A program made the position numbers and the translations under genes. Under the pieces are notes generated by a model that was not told the origin of the DNA, searched no databases, and saw only the letters and a list, made by a program, of their open reading frames with translations. 49,723 nt of DNA, taken from positions 1-49,723 of the forward strand of contig PDTK01000008.1 of NCBI GenBank assembly GCA_002747175.1, written 5' to 3'. Below are positions 1-9,196 of the stretch, in pieces (within the stretch, counting starts at the first letter, position 1; each line of letters opens with the position of its first letter). The DNA comes from Deltaproteobacteria bacterium (GTDB lineage: Bacteria > Desulfobacterota > Desulfobacteria > Desulfobacterales > Desulfosarcinaceae).

Positions 1-158
1 AAAAAAATGGCGAAAACATCATTCCCAGGAATTGGCGAGGCAGCCCCCTGACAAGTCAGGAAGTCGTAGTGAATTTGATAGCCAACACCAGCCCTCAGCC
101 CTTTTACCACATCCGACATTCTCAAAATTTCTGCGGGTTACATGTCTCGCCGGATCGG

Positions 159-174
159 TCCGAAGCGCTTCGGA
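159..174. repeat. 16-bp perfect palindrome
   Basis: A perfect inverted repeat with half-site TCCGAAGC lies in the gene-free left edge of the window. A second small hairpin, CCTGAC-AA-GTCAGG, is at 47-60. Neither is followed by a T-run, so they do not look like terminators. Function is unknown; they resemble extragenic palindromes. Confidence 0.5.
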
Positions 175-240
175 TCGCTCGGGCTGAGTCCGAGGTTTAA
201 TTTGGTGCAATTATTTATTTTATTTATTATTTCAGATAGT

Positions 241-275
241 AACGATAATTTTCCCATTTTTTATGCAGCCATGGG
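241..275 (+). repeat. Dispersed repeat family B, copy 1
   Basis: The stretch begins AACGATAA, has a central CATTTTTTATGCA and ends CCATGG. Near-identical copies lie at 42789-42825 and, inverted, at 17763-17796; a weaker inverted one is at 20561-20586. This copy sits just past the stop codon of the PAS/LuxR gene. Copies 2 and 3 also lie shortly after gene ends. Confidence 0.6.
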
Positions 276-277
276 GG

Positions 278-2041
278 TTATGCCAACGACTGCAAGTATG
301 ACTTCAGGTTGATCTTTTTTTCGATAAGGCCCAGCTTTCGCCGGATATTGTGCCGGTGAAACTGAACCGAACTTTCCGATATGGTGAGAATGGTGGCGAT
401 CTCCTTGGTGGATTTGTCATCCTTGATCAAATTGGCGACCAGAACTTCTTTGGGCGTCAATTTCAGATAGGTGGCGGACAGTCTGCGGGAAAACGGAGAA
501 ATGATATCCTTGAGGTTGGATTTAAGAATTTCGAGAAAGGTCTTCGATCGCGCCGACATCTGACTCACCTCCAGTTTTTCGATGTAGGGCATGATCTGGT
601 TGTTCACATTGACCAGGATACTGCTTTCCATATCCGCTTTGTCTTTTTCCCGCTTTTTCAGCAAAACCTCCAGGGCGATGTTGGCATCTTCCAGGTTATC
701 CGTTTTGGTACGCAGTTCCTGTTCCCGCATCTTCAGCGATTCCAAGGCGTGGGCTTTCTCTGTGATATCTTCGTAGCATACGAAATGCTTTCTTCCCGTG
801 ATGGTTACATGGGTGACGCGCAGGGTCTTGAATTCCCCTTGTTTGCAGCGGACCAGAAACTCTTGGGGATCGGTCTCGTGGTGTTCGTCGCTCCTGCCCT
901 GTGTGTCCTGCCAGAAGCGATAAACGGTCTCTCGAATATCGGGGTCCGGATAGGCCTTCTCGAACCAGGTCTCCACATCCGGCAAATCTTGCGTCAGGTA
1001 GCCGGTGATCTCCCCGAATTTGGGATTGGAATAGTCGATGGTTTTATCCGGGTTGATGATCAGAAGGCCGTAGGGGGCGTTTTCCACCAGCGACTTGAAG
1101 CGTTCCTCGCTTTTTCGCAGGTTGAGTTCGGTTTTTTTGAGCGTGCTGATATCAACATGGGTGCCGATGGCCTGCAAGGGCCGGCCGTCTTCATCACGCC
1201 GGGTCACCTTGCCGTGGCCGAGGATCCATTTCCACCGGCCATCTTTGGTTTTGGCACGATATTCAGCTTCGTAATGGCTGGTGAGGCCTTCAAGATGGTC
1301 GTTCAACGCTTTCTCCACCTTCGGCCAGTCTTCCGGATGGGTAATATCATCCCACTTGCTGGAGGTCTCCCCCAACTCGTTGAGTGAATAGCCCAGCATT
1401 TCGGCCGAGTGGTTGGTAAAAAACATCGTCCCTTTTACAAAATCGATGGTCCACAAACCTTCTTTGGCCCCTTCGAGGGCGAGCTTGAGACGGTTCTCGC
1501 TCTCTTTCAGGGCTTTGGTTCGTTTCTGAACACGCAGGTCCAGTTCTTCGGCAAAGGATTCCAGCTCCCGGTTGGCTTCCTTCAGACGCATTTCGGCCTG
1601 AAGGCGGTCGGTGATATCCTTGGCCTGTACGATTTGAAGCGATGCGGAGGATTCCCGGGCCGTGACATTATGAATCGAAAACTGGACGCGCCGTTTTTCT
1701 CCATCCTTGCGGCAGATTTCGTACTCGTCATCCTTGATGATGATTTCACGTTGTTCGGTGAGAGAAATGATCCCGGTCAGTTTCTGCCGGGTATAGTTAT
1801 TGGGATACAGTTTGGTAAGCCACGTCTCCATATCCGGCAGTTCTTCATGGGAATATCCCGTCAGGGTCTGCATGGCCGCGTTATAGAGAATATTCTGTTT
1901 GCTGGCCATATTCCGGATCAGGGTTGGAATGGTACTATGGTCGAAAAAATCCAGGAGGATGGAAAATTCCTGTCCGGGCAGTTCCGATTTCAGAGCAGTA
2001 AAGGCGTTACCGTCATTAGGGTTTTTTGAAGTCGATTTCAT
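278..2041 (-). CDS. Three-PAS-domain transcriptional regulator with LuxR-type HTH
   Basis: A 587-residue protein with no membrane segment, hence a cytosolic sensor. Three PAS domains are visible at about residues 25-150, 185-310 and 315-440. The second carries the typical PAC pattern (YRAKTKDGRWKWI...GTHVDIS). Charged coiled-coil linkers lie between the first two domains and after the third. The C-terminus (about 525-575) is a LuxR/FixJ-type helix-turn-helix: LTPKEVLVANLI, then STKEIATIL and SVQFHRHNIRRKLGL. There is no histidine kinase or receiver domain, so the PAS ligand or redox state probably controls DNA binding directly. An AGGGA ribosome site precedes the ATG. The neighbouring VWA/AAA+ pair on the same strand could be a target, but a gap of about 165 bp and no visible operator leave this open. 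The signal sensed is unknown. Confidence 0.85.
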   Translation of the reverse strand: MKSTSKNPNDGNAFTALKSELPGQEFSILLDFFDHSTIPTLIRNMASKQNILYNAAMQTLTGYSHEELPDMETWLTKLYPNNYTRQKLTGIISLTEQREIIIKDDEYEICRKDGEKRRVQFSIHNVTARESSASLQIVQAKDITDRLQAEMRLKEANRELESFAEELDLRVQKRTKALKESENRLKLALEGAKEGLWTIDFVKGTMFFTNHSAEMLGYSLNELGETSSKWDDITHPEDWPKVEKALNDHLEGLTSHYEAEYRAKTKDGRWKWILGHGKVTRRDEDGRPLQAIGTHVDISTLKKTELNLRKSEERFKSLVENAPYGLLIINPDKTIDYSNPKFGEITGYLTQDLPDVETWFEKAYPDPDIRETVYRFWQDTQGRSDEHHETDPQEFLVRCKQGEFKTLRVTHVTITGRKHFVCYEDITEKAHALESLKMREQELRTKTDNLEDANIALEVLLKKREKDKADMESSILVNVNNQIMPYIEKLEVSQMSARSKTFLEILKSNLKDIISPFSRRLSATYLKLTPKEVLVANLIKDDKSTKEIATILTISESSVQFHRHNIRRKLGLIEKKINLKSYLQSLA

Positions 2042-2206
2042 TCCGGTCCCTGCTGATGAATTACACGGTGTCGTTCAATGATAATTACCCTGCTGTCCGT
2101 TCAGATTCCGGATGGGGACGATCCCAAGGCGATGGGCCCCTTATATTATCCGTCTGTTTCGTGTATTATCTCAGCTCGTTCAACAGGCTGTCAACAAATC
2201 TTGATT

Positions 2207-4615
2207 TCAGGTCGTCAGCTTGAGATAGAACCGGGTCAGCAGCCGGGGCAGGTCGGCCATGGATTTGATGATGGCGAATCGGTTGGAATGAAACATAAGT
2301 TCGAGATCCTTGACCTTGTTCTCTTCCGTTGAGATACAGAATACGTCGATGGCCCGCTGTTTGAGTTCCCCCACCGCCTTGGCCACGTCGAACTGGGCGT
2401 AGCCGTCGTGGGGACTGTATTCGGCATCCATGGGTTTGCCGTCAGTAATCACCAGCACCAGTTTTTTGCGGGCATCCAGTCCGGCCAATTTATGCCCCGT
2501 ATGCCGAATGGCGACCCCCATGCGAGTGGTGCTGCCGGTATCGGCATTGAACAGGGCCGCTTGGGCTTTGGTGGTCCAGGCGTCGTCAAATTCTTTGAAA
2601 TTAAAATACTCGGCACCCAGGCGCCCCTGGCCGGTGAATCCGAAGATACCGAATCGATCCCCCAGTTCGGCCAGCCCCTCTCCCAGGATGAAAGCCGCTT
2701 CTTTTTCCATGTCGATCACCTGGCGGCCGTTTTCCAGCTGACTGCCGGTCGATCCGCTCAGATCCAGCAGCAGCGCCACTGCCAGGTCACGCCGGTTGAC
2801 GTAAGGCTTTTGGTAATAATTCTCATCGGTGATAATGCCGGCCCTGCGACTGCACAGGTGTTCGAGCAACAGATCGGTATCAATCGCATCCCCCTCCAGG
2901 AGAAATTTCTGTTTGCGCATCAGGTCCGGCTTGAGCTGCTCGAAAGCCTGCTTGATCTGCTGCACCTCTCTGAGCCGGCTATCCGCAATCACCGCCGGCA
3001 AATAGATTTGCGGGGGGACAATCTCTTTCAGGCGAACCCAATTGGGATAATAATCCCCATTGGCCTGGTTCCATTCGTCGTAGTAAAAAAAACGATGTTC
3101 CGCGCCATCCGAATCGGTGTTGGCCCTGCCTTTGGACCGTCCCCGATCCTCGGAGATGGCCTCCGTTCCGCCCCCGCCCTCATCCGGATCATCCCGGCCC
3201 TTTTTGTCTGTTTGCTGAGGACCCTGGGTGCCGGATCGTTTTTGATTGGAATCCTCCCGCTGCACGGAATCCATATCCGGTAACGGTTCAGACGCGGATA
3301 CCGATGCAAAGGGATGATTGTAATCCGGAAAAAAGGAAAGGGACACGGGGGCCTTGAGAAGGCTTTTGAAACGGTCCGCCATTGCCTGCCAGTCCGGCAA
3401 CACAATGGCGGAAACGACATCCTCGTAAGATTCGGAGGCACAGGCCGTTTCGTGAACCCGGCACATCAATTCTGCAGAGCCGGTGTTTTTTAAATCGGAT
3501 TTTCCAAACTTGCCGACGCTGTGCGGCTTTTCAAACAGATCGAGAATCTGAGAAAGCAGATCGGGTCCATTGGGACGGCGACGCACAGCGTCACACCCCA
3601 CGCCCCTGCGCAAGATCGGTAACAGCCCTCGGTAGGCGGTCATTATGCGGTACAGTATCCGATAGATTTCGATGCAAATGAACAAATTGTTCAAAACGGC
3701 GGCATCGGGAACCCCCTGAAACAAGGACCGGCTGCTGGTCATCCCGCGTTGGCCATGAATACGGCAAAAGCCGTGATGGGCATATGCCATGGCAGATGTC
3801 ACCACAGCCAATTGCATGTGCTCGAAATTGTCGGCCTGCGATTCAAAGGAATTGAAACTGGACGGCAGATAAACGGTACCGGCCTGGATCAAAGGCGGCT
3901 GCCCTGCCGGTTCTTCTACAGCCATGGGCATCTCCGGCCGCGTTTCGATCCGCAAAGGGGCGCCCGCGATGGACTGCAGCAATACGGTCAACCGTTGTTT
4001 GTGAGCGTTGACCCCGCTATGGCGCGAGAACTGATCGATGTAGGTCTGGGCCGCTTTGGTACGGCCCTGTAAAAAGGCGTAACTTTGTTCCGGCTGGTAG
4101 GCAAATCGGTGAAGGGCCTTGGCAACGAACCCGTCTATGGCAGCGGTATCCAGATGGTCGGCGACATTATTATAACCGATCAAAAAACTCAGGCAGAGGC
4201 CGGCGTCCGTTTTGAGCAGCACCTTTGCCCTGCGCAATGCCGAGCCCATTTTCAAAGGGTTTTTACCGAGCCCCCCGCCGGCCCACAATTCCACATAACG
4301 AACGCCCATATAGGTTTTCGTACGCCCCAGGCCAGAAGCCACTTCGACCCAGGATTGAAGCAGGGACGGATTGCGCAGCAACCACTGATTTTCCGGCGTC
4401 AGGGACAAGAACAATTTACTCAAAACATGTTCCAACGCACGGTCCCGGATCGCGTCGGCGAGCATTTTTTCGAGCACCCGGGTAGACTCGGGATTGTTTG
4501 GTCCGAGGATGTCTTTGCGGACCAGGTCATCGGTGGCCTGCTTGAAGGCCACCTGGTAGCCTGACGAAACACCCTCAAGCACTTTTGTAAGTGTATCAGG
4601 AATTGTTGGGCGCAT
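2207..4615 (-). CDS. VWA-domain protein, CbbO/NorD-like activase partner
   Basis: An 802-residue soluble protein whose last ~200 residues form a von Willebrand A domain with a MIDAS metal site: DLSGSTG, a later T in GSTTRMG, and D in VITDGKP. The N-terminal ~450 residues are helical and the middle is a low-complexity charged linker (DKKGRDDPDEGGGGTE region). This layout matches CbbO/NorD proteins, which work with a MoxR-class AAA+ ATPase of the CbbQ/NorQ type to remodel or metallate a client enzyme. Its start overlaps the end of the upstream ATPase by about 20 bp and has no clear ribosome site, so translational coupling is likely. The usual clients (Rubisco, NO reductase) are absent from the window, so the client is unknown. 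Confidence 0.85.
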   Translation of the reverse strand: MRPTIPDTLTKVLEGVSSGYQVAFKQATDDLVRKDILGPNNPESTRVLEKMLADAIRDRALEHVLSKLFLSLTPENQWLLRNPSLLQSWVEVASGLGRTKTYMGVRYVELWAGGGLGKNPLKMGSALRRAKVLLKTDAGLCLSFLIGYNNVADHLDTAAIDGFVAKALHRFAYQPEQSYAFLQGRTKAAQTYIDQFSRHSGVNAHKQRLTVLLQSIAGAPLRIETRPEMPMAVEEPAGQPPLIQAGTVYLPSSFNSFESQADNFEHMQLAVVTSAMAYAHHGFCRIHGQRGMTSSRSLFQGVPDAAVLNNLFICIEIYRILYRIMTAYRGLLPILRRGVGCDAVRRRPNGPDLLSQILDLFEKPHSVGKFGKSDLKNTGSAELMCRVHETACASESYEDVVSAIVLPDWQAMADRFKSLLKAPVSLSFFPDYNHPFASVSASEPLPDMDSVQREDSNQKRSGTQGPQQTDKKGRDDPDEGGGGTEAISEDRGRSKGRANTDSDGAEHRFFYYDEWNQANGDYYPNWVRLKEIVPPQIYLPAVIADSRLREVQQIKQAFEQLKPDLMRKQKFLLEGDAIDTDLLLEHLCSRRAGIITDENYYQKPYVNRRDLAVALLLDLSGSTGSQLENGRQVIDMEKEAAFILGEGLAELGDRFGIFGFTGQGRLGAEYFNFKEFDDAWTTKAQAALFNADTGSTTRMGVAIRHTGHKLAGLDARKKLVLVITDGKPMDAEYSPHDGYAQFDVAKAVGELKQRAIDVFCISTEENKVKDLELMFHSNRFAIIKSMADLPRLLTRFYLKLTT

Positions 4616-5414
4616 CGGAAGAAAAATAGAGTTCGACGATATCCATCAGACTCGCTGTCATCAGCGGGTCATCGGTCAGGGACTGAGCGATGGCCACCCG
4701 GCAAGCCTTGACCGGGTGCATACCGGATCGCGTCATACGGGCGGCATATGTCAGCAGGCGACTGGAAACGCCCTCGGCAAGGCCAAAATCGTGCAGGTTT
4801 CTGATTTTCTGGCCCAGAGAGGCCAGTTGCCGGGCAGTGGTTTCATCCAAACCGGTCTCCGAGGTGATGATGCGCGTCTCCGTATCTATATCCGGATGGT
4901 TGAAGACCAGCGACATGAAACGCTGTTTGGTGCTTTGCTTCAAATCTTTCAGCACGCTTTGATAACCGGGATTGTAGGACATGATCATCATGAACCGCTC
5001 ATGGGCCCGGATCACCTCGCGGGTTTTGTCTATGTACAACAGCCGACGGTCATCGGTCAGCGAATGGATGATGACAGTGGTATCGTTGCGTGCTTCCACA
5101 ATTTCGTCCAGATAACAGATGGCGCCGAAACGGGCGGCCAGCGTCAGCGGACCGTCCTCCCAGACGGTTTCATTGTTCTTGAAGACGTAACGTCCCACAA
5201 GATCCGAAGCCGTTAGATCCTCGTGGCAGGAAACAGTGATCAAGGGGAGTTCAAGCATGTGGGCCACATATTCCACAAAACGCGTTTTCCCGCAACCCGT
5301 GGGTCCTTTCAGGATGGCTGGAATTTTTTCTGCCTGGGCAATTTTAAGACATTCGATTTCATCGCCCTGAGGGATATAATTGGGCTGGTTCATTATTTTG
5401 AATTGATCAATCAA
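4596..5414 (-). CDS. MoxR-family AAA+ ATPase, CbbQ/NorQ type
   Basis: A 272-residue AAA+ ATPase. Walker A is GPTGCGKT at about residues 37-44 and Walker B is ICYLDEI near residue 100. The SCHEDLTASDLVGRY motif after strand 2 is typical of the CbbQ/NirQ/NorQ group, and the end resembles the CbbQ C-terminal domain. These ATPases form hexamers that act with a VWA partner to activate a metalloenzyme, and that partner follows directly. The chosen start is TTG at 5414, because GAGG lies just upstream; an in-frame ATG at 5393 has no ribosome site. It is divergently oriented from the aspartate carbamoyltransferase gene across a gap of about 250 bp. The client is not identified here. Confidence 0.88.
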   Translation of the reverse strand: MIDQFKIMNQPNYIPQGDEIECLKIAQAEKIPAILKGPTGCGKTRFVEYVAHMLELPLITVSCHEDLTASDLVGRYVFKNNETVWEDGPLTLAARFGAICYLDEIVEARNDTTVIIHSLTDDRRLLYIDKTREVIRAHERFMMIMSYNPGYQSVLKDLKQSTKQRFMSLVFNHPDIDTETRIITSETGLDETTARQLASLGQKIRNLHDFGLAEGVSSRLLTYAARMTRSGMHPVKACRVAIAQSLTDDPLMTASLMDIVELYFSSDAPNNS

Positions 5415-5660
5415 GGTTCAAACCTCGCTTACAGAGCGTGTTAAATTTATGAAGTGCTTTTTTATCATGGCCCCCAAAAACTTGTTATCAAAAAAAAGAC
5501 AGCACATCATTGGGCAAAACCTATCAATTTCACAGACAATTGTTATCAGGCAAACATTGTTGACAACGAAAAGCGAGATTGACAGGATCGTACGCTTATG
5601 ACAAGGAGATAATACATTCATGCCACCCGATCGTCTTCCCCCGACAGAAAGAAGGTAAAC

Positions 5661-6743
5661 ATGACAACCGCCGTAGACCAGACGCGCCAGACCATTCCCG
5701 GGCTGGAAGCCTTCTGCAGCCAGACACCGGACAAACAAATTCCATTTTTCAGCCGCAACGGGCGGTTGTTCGACATTGTCTACGGACAGCAATTCGACCG
5801 GAAATTTCTGGATCAACTCTGCCACCTCGCCGATTTGATCCGGCAACTGGCCAGAACCAAAACCGGTTCCCGCAAGCTCAGGGGACTGCTTGAGCACAAA
5901 CGGGCCATGCTGTATTTTGTACAGCCATCCACCCGGACCTTCCTGTCCTTCATGAATGCCTGTCACCTGTTGGGTATGAAAATATCCGAAAGCCGCGAGA
6001 CCTCCACAAGTTCGGAAGTCAAAGGAGAATCCACCGAAGACACCCTGTGTACCTTCGCCAGCTATGTGGATATGATTATCAGCCGTCATCCGGAAGCCGG
6101 ATTCGCCCAGCGCGCGGCTTGGGTACTGAACAATACCCATCGCCCGGTTCCGGTAATCAACGGGGGCTCGGGTCCGGACCAGCATCCCACCCAGGCCCTG
6201 CTGGACATTTATACGCTGGAGCGTGAATTCAGATCCATCGGAGGCCTGGACGGCAAAAAGATCGCTATGGTGGGAGACCTGAAACGCGGCCGTACCGTCC
6301 GGTCACTGAGCTACCTGATGAAGAACTACAGCGACACATCCATTTACTATGTGGCACCGGATGGGTTCAAGATGAAGCGCGATATCACCGCTTTTCTGGA
6401 AAAAAACGGGATCCCGTACTTTGAAAGCAATGATTTCGAAAGCGTCATGCCACTGGTGGACGCAATTTATATGACCCGGGTCCAAAACGAATACGGAGGC
6501 GGTCCGGAAAACGAGCCCACCGATTATCCGGACTTTCACTTCCGGGCCGAACACCTGTCCCTGATCCAGCCCCACTGCGCCATCATGCACCCATTGCCGC
6601 GCCGGTACGAAATTGATGTTCTGGTGGACCAGGATCCCCGGGCGGCTTATTGGCGTCAGGAGCGCAACGGCATGTGGATCCGGGCGGCCCTGATCGCCTA
6701 CATCTTTGGCAAAGATCAGGAAATCCTGTCGGAATTCGAATAA
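5661..6743 (+). CDS. pyrB: Aspartate carbamoyltransferase (long variant)
   Basis: Transfers the carbamoyl group of carbamoyl phosphate to aspartate, the committed step of pyrimidine synthesis, in the cytosol. Seen: the carbamoyl-phosphate motif PSTRT (89-93), the flexible-loop lysine in SSEVKGES, the signature HPTQALLDIYT (175-185), GDLKRGRTVRSL (205-216) and HPLPRR (310-315). At 360 residues it is about 50 longer than usual, mostly as an N-terminal extension. The usual STRTR reads STRTF here, so the second arginine is replaced. No pyrI-type regulatory chain or dihydroorotase lies next to it. A good ribosome site (GAAGG) precedes the ATG. carA and carB, which make its substrate, lie 29 kb downstream in DNA of a different composition. 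An uncharacterised carbamoyltransferase relative is the alternative. Confidence 0.85.
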   Translation: MTTAVDQTRQTIPGLEAFCSQTPDKQIPFFSRNGRLFDIVYGQQFDRKFLDQLCHLADLIRQLARTKTGSRKLRGLLEHKRAMLYFVQPSTRTFLSFMNACHLLGMKISESRETSTSSEVKGESTEDTLCTFASYVDMIISRHPEAGFAQRAAWVLNNTHRPVPVINGGSGPDQHPTQALLDIYTLEREFRSIGGLDGKKIAMVGDLKRGRTVRSLSYLMKNYSDTSIYYVAPDGFKMKRDITAFLEKNGIPYFESNDFESVMPLVDAIYMTRVQNEYGGGPENEPTDYPDFHFRAEHLSLIQPHCAIMHPLPRRYEIDVLVDQDPRAAYWRQERNGMWIRAALIAYIFGKDQEILSEFE

Positions 6744-7014
6744 TGCCGCGTAAAAAAACAACCGTCCCGATGCCCCGACCAGCCCTTGGGCGGCACGGAT
6801 TGATGACCGCCATGCCGGCTCACCGTTTGCCGCAACCAACACCGTCCGGTGCATGAACCGGCTTCGGATTCTTTCTCCGGGCCACGAAACGCATTCATAT
6901 TTTGTTGGTTTTTAACTGGTATTTTCTAGCCTTTTAATTAACAACAAAAGTCAGACGTCATATGGTATGCTTCTGAAAATCAAACCAATTATTATCAATG
7001 GAGAGGAGAAAACA

Positions 7015-7128
7015 ATGCTATACGGTTCCTGGGTACTCACATCGTTTATTGTTTGCAACATCCTGCTGGTTGTGATGACAGTCATCGGCTACTACTTTCA
7101 GGCCAAAAACGACAAGGACAATGGCTAA
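7015..7128 (+). CDS. Small membrane peptide, symporter accessory protein
   Basis: A 37-residue ORF with a strong ribosome site (GGAGAGG) eight bases before the ATG. It has one hydrophobic span (about residues 6-27) followed by a charged tail (QAKNDKDNG). It sits 77 bp upstream of the sodium:solute symporter, which has its own ribosome site. Tiny one-helix proteins directly upstream of SSS-family symporters are a recognised arrangement, annotated as symporter small accessory proteins. That fits size, topology and position. Its exact role is unknown; stabilising or regulating the symporter is inference. Confidence 0.75.
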   Translation: MLYGSWVLTSFIVCNILLVVMTVIGYYFQAKNDKDNG

Positions 7129-7205
7129 CCGGAATCATCCGTGATGCGCGCCGACAGACATTCGTCTCAAAATAGAAAAACATTGACAACAACAGGAGAT
7201 TTCAA

Positions 7206-8678
7206 ATGGTTACCGATTGGATAATTATGGTAGTAGGTATGGCGCTCTTGATTTATCTGGGAATCAAGGCAAACGATATCGCCAGCACGGATGACGAGGC
7301 CGGTTTTTTACTGGGCGGACGCAGCTTCGGCCCCTTCGTGGCCGCCGGCACGATTATGGCTACCGGTTTCAGCGGATGGTGCTTTGTGGGATGCCCGGGC
7401 GTGGTTTACGAGTTCGGTTTCACCGAGTTGCTGGCCAACTTTTTCTTCGGCCTTTCCATCACGGCCGCCATTCTTTTTTTCGGTAACTACCTGCGCCGCC
7501 GGGCCGGTGAAGTCGGCAGCCTGACATTGCCCGAATATATCCGCCAGCGTCACCAGTCGTCGGAAGACGATCCCCTGGGCCGGGTCACCCAGGGTCTGGC
7601 CGCCATCATCAATATCGTATTGATGGTTGTGTTCATCGTCGCCCAGACCAAAGCCCTGGGATTGATCTGCTCCGAATGGCTGGGCGTGTCTTTCAACGTG
7701 GCCGCCATCTTGATGCTCGTGATCATCATCCTCTACACGGCCACTGGTGGATTGGCCGCCGTGGCCTGGACCGACGTGATCATGGTGATCGGCATGACCA
7801 TCGGCTGTATGTTCATCCTCTTCCAGATTTTTGGCGACATGTCCATGTCCACCCTGGTCGCCAAAATGAATGAAATTGACCCCGAGCTGGTGAATCCCAG
7901 TTCTGGAAGACCCTACGGCGAGCCCAAAATCGGTCCTTTCTTGGTGGCCCCCTACGCCTTCATGTTCGCAGCTGTACTGCCCTACATGTGCGTGCGTTTT
8001 CTCGGTGTGCGCGAAGATGCCAAATGGCGCCACATCGCCGCCATCAGTGTTCCTCTGGGAATTATCCTGTCACTGATCCCCATCGTGGGTGCCTATGTCC
8101 GCGTCAAAGCCCATATGGGCGCCATCCCCATGCTGGAATCGGCCGACATGGCCATGCCCACCTACCTGAGCAATTTTATGCCGGGCGTCCTGGGCGGCAT
8201 CATTTCCCTGTTCATCGTTTTTGCCATGGGCTCCACGGCCGATTCGATCCTGCAGGTGCTTTCCGCCTCCGTATCCCATGACCTCAGAAAAGCCCTGTCC
8301 GGCAAGGACGATCACGATCCCAAAACAGTCCGGCACCTCAACCGCGGCGCCGTCGTCGTCATGGGCATTGTCGGATACGTTGCCATGCTGGCCGCCCCGC
8401 CGGCATTTCTGAACTTCATCAGCATCCTTGGAACCGGCACCCTGCAGGCCGCCATGGCCGGTCCGGTGTTCATCGGCACCCTGTGGCGCGGCAACTCCAT
8501 CGGCGCCATCGTTTCCATGCTGGGCGGTGCCATTACGGCCGGATGCCTATTGCTCTATACCGATATGGGCTGGGTGGTATCCCCGCTGATCGGTGACGTG
8601 GTCGGTATTGTGCTCTACATTGTTGCCAGCAAAATGACATTCGGCATCAATGCACGGGCCGGAGAAGTGACTGCGTAG
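7206..8678 (+). CDS. Sodium:solute symporter (SSS family)
   Basis: A 490-residue inner-membrane protein with about 12-13 hydrophobic segments. The SSS features are clear: the GFLLGGRSFGPFVAAGT start region, TATGFSGWCFVG, the long TM repeats, and the YTATGGLAAVAWTDVIM segment typical of the family. The region FAMGSTADSILQVLSASVSHDL matches the Na+-site part of the core. It is expected to couple Na+ entry to uptake of an organic solute, but the substrate (carboxylate, amino acid or other) cannot be read from sequence. AGGAGATTTCAA gives a good ribosome site. A strong terminator follows at 8731, so with the small peptide it forms a two-gene unit. Confidence 0.9.
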   Translation: MVTDWIIMVVGMALLIYLGIKANDIASTDDEAGFLLGGRSFGPFVAAGTIMATGFSGWCFVGCPGVVYEFGFTELLANFFFGLSITAAILFFGNYLRRRAGEVGSLTLPEYIRQRHQSSEDDPLGRVTQGLAAIINIVLMVVFIVAQTKALGLICSEWLGVSFNVAAILMLVIIILYTATGGLAAVAWTDVIMVIGMTIGCMFILFQIFGDMSMSTLVAKMNEIDPELVNPSSGRPYGEPKIGPFLVAPYAFMFAAVLPYMCVRFLGVREDAKWRHIAAISVPLGIILSLIPIVGAYVRVKAHMGAIPMLESADMAMPTYLSNFMPGVLGGIISLFIVFAMGSTADSILQVLSASVSHDLRKALSGKDDHDPKTVRHLNRGAVVVMGIVGYVAMLAAPPAFLNFISILGTGTLQAAMAGPVFIGTLWRGNSIGAIVSMLGGAITAGCLLLYTDMGWVVSPLIGDVVGIVLYIVASKMTFGINARAGEVTA

Positions 8679-8730
8679 AAGCTGGATTTTTACACCGTCC
8701 CAAACACTCTCGAATCTTAATCTTGAACCA

Positions 8731-8762
8731 ATGCCCCGCCGATTCCGGCGGGGCATTTTTTT
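8731..8762 (+). terminator. Rho-independent terminator after the symporter
   Basis: Ten-base stem ATGCCCCGCC / GGCGGGGCAT with loop GATTCC, followed by seven T. It ends the small-peptide/symporter transcript. Confidence 0.92.
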
Positions 8763-9196
8763 CGGTAATCGGTAAATTGATGCTTTTGGAATCGCGTTTT
8801 TTCCCTTTATGTAACCCAATAAATAGCCACAATTTGGGCTTGATCCTCATCACGGGTCCTTTCGAACCATCTATGCCCAAAAAATAATGGGTTGCGCCAT
8901 GTTTTAAGCGCTCCCTTCATGCAAGTGGGAGTATACGGTGAATCGGCCAGCGAAAACAATTCCCTTAGCGGTTTTCCCGGCGTGGCCTCTGATATGGCCA
9001 ACCATCGGGTGTATCAAGATTTGGGCACGACGGCACAGGAGAAGGGCGTACCCAAATAATTAGTTTTTTACCAATAGTATCTAAACATAAATTTAACAAC
9101 ATGGAATCTACCAATGTGCTAATAGTCACTTCGTCAATAAGTCCATCTGCACACATATCAATTTATGAACCCATATAAGAAAAGGACTCAAGGGGT
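8763..9196. other. Gene-free stretch before the liv operon
   Basis: No ORF with a convincing ribosome site or family likeness was found on either strand. The last 150 bases are AT-rich and probably contain the liv promoter, but no clear -35/-10 pair stands out. The AAGGGG ribosome site of livH lies at the end. Confidence 0.5.

Noticed and set aside
19..210. 63-codon minus-strand ORF at the left edge
   Set aside because: No ribosome site, overlaps two palindromes; reads as repeat-derived sequence.
350..1387. 345-codon plus-strand ORF opposite the PAS/LuxR gene
   Set aside because: Antisense shadow of a well-supported gene; composition is typical of reverse-frame reading.
5418..6185. 255-codon minus-strand ORF opposite pyrB
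   Set aside because: It overlaps the clear aspartate carbamoyltransferase frame and its translation shows no family pattern.
6743..6856. 37-codon ORF starting in the pyrB stop (TAATG)
   Set aside because: Low-complexity Pro/Arg content and no ribosome site or conserved pattern.
6900..7010. Possible sigma-54 promoter (CTGG ... TAGCC) before the symporter unit
   Set aside because: GG-to-GC spacing is one base off and most consensus positions fail.
8965..9156. 63-codon minus-strand ORF upstream of livH
   Set aside because: No ribosome site and no recognisable pattern; lies in the likely promoter region.
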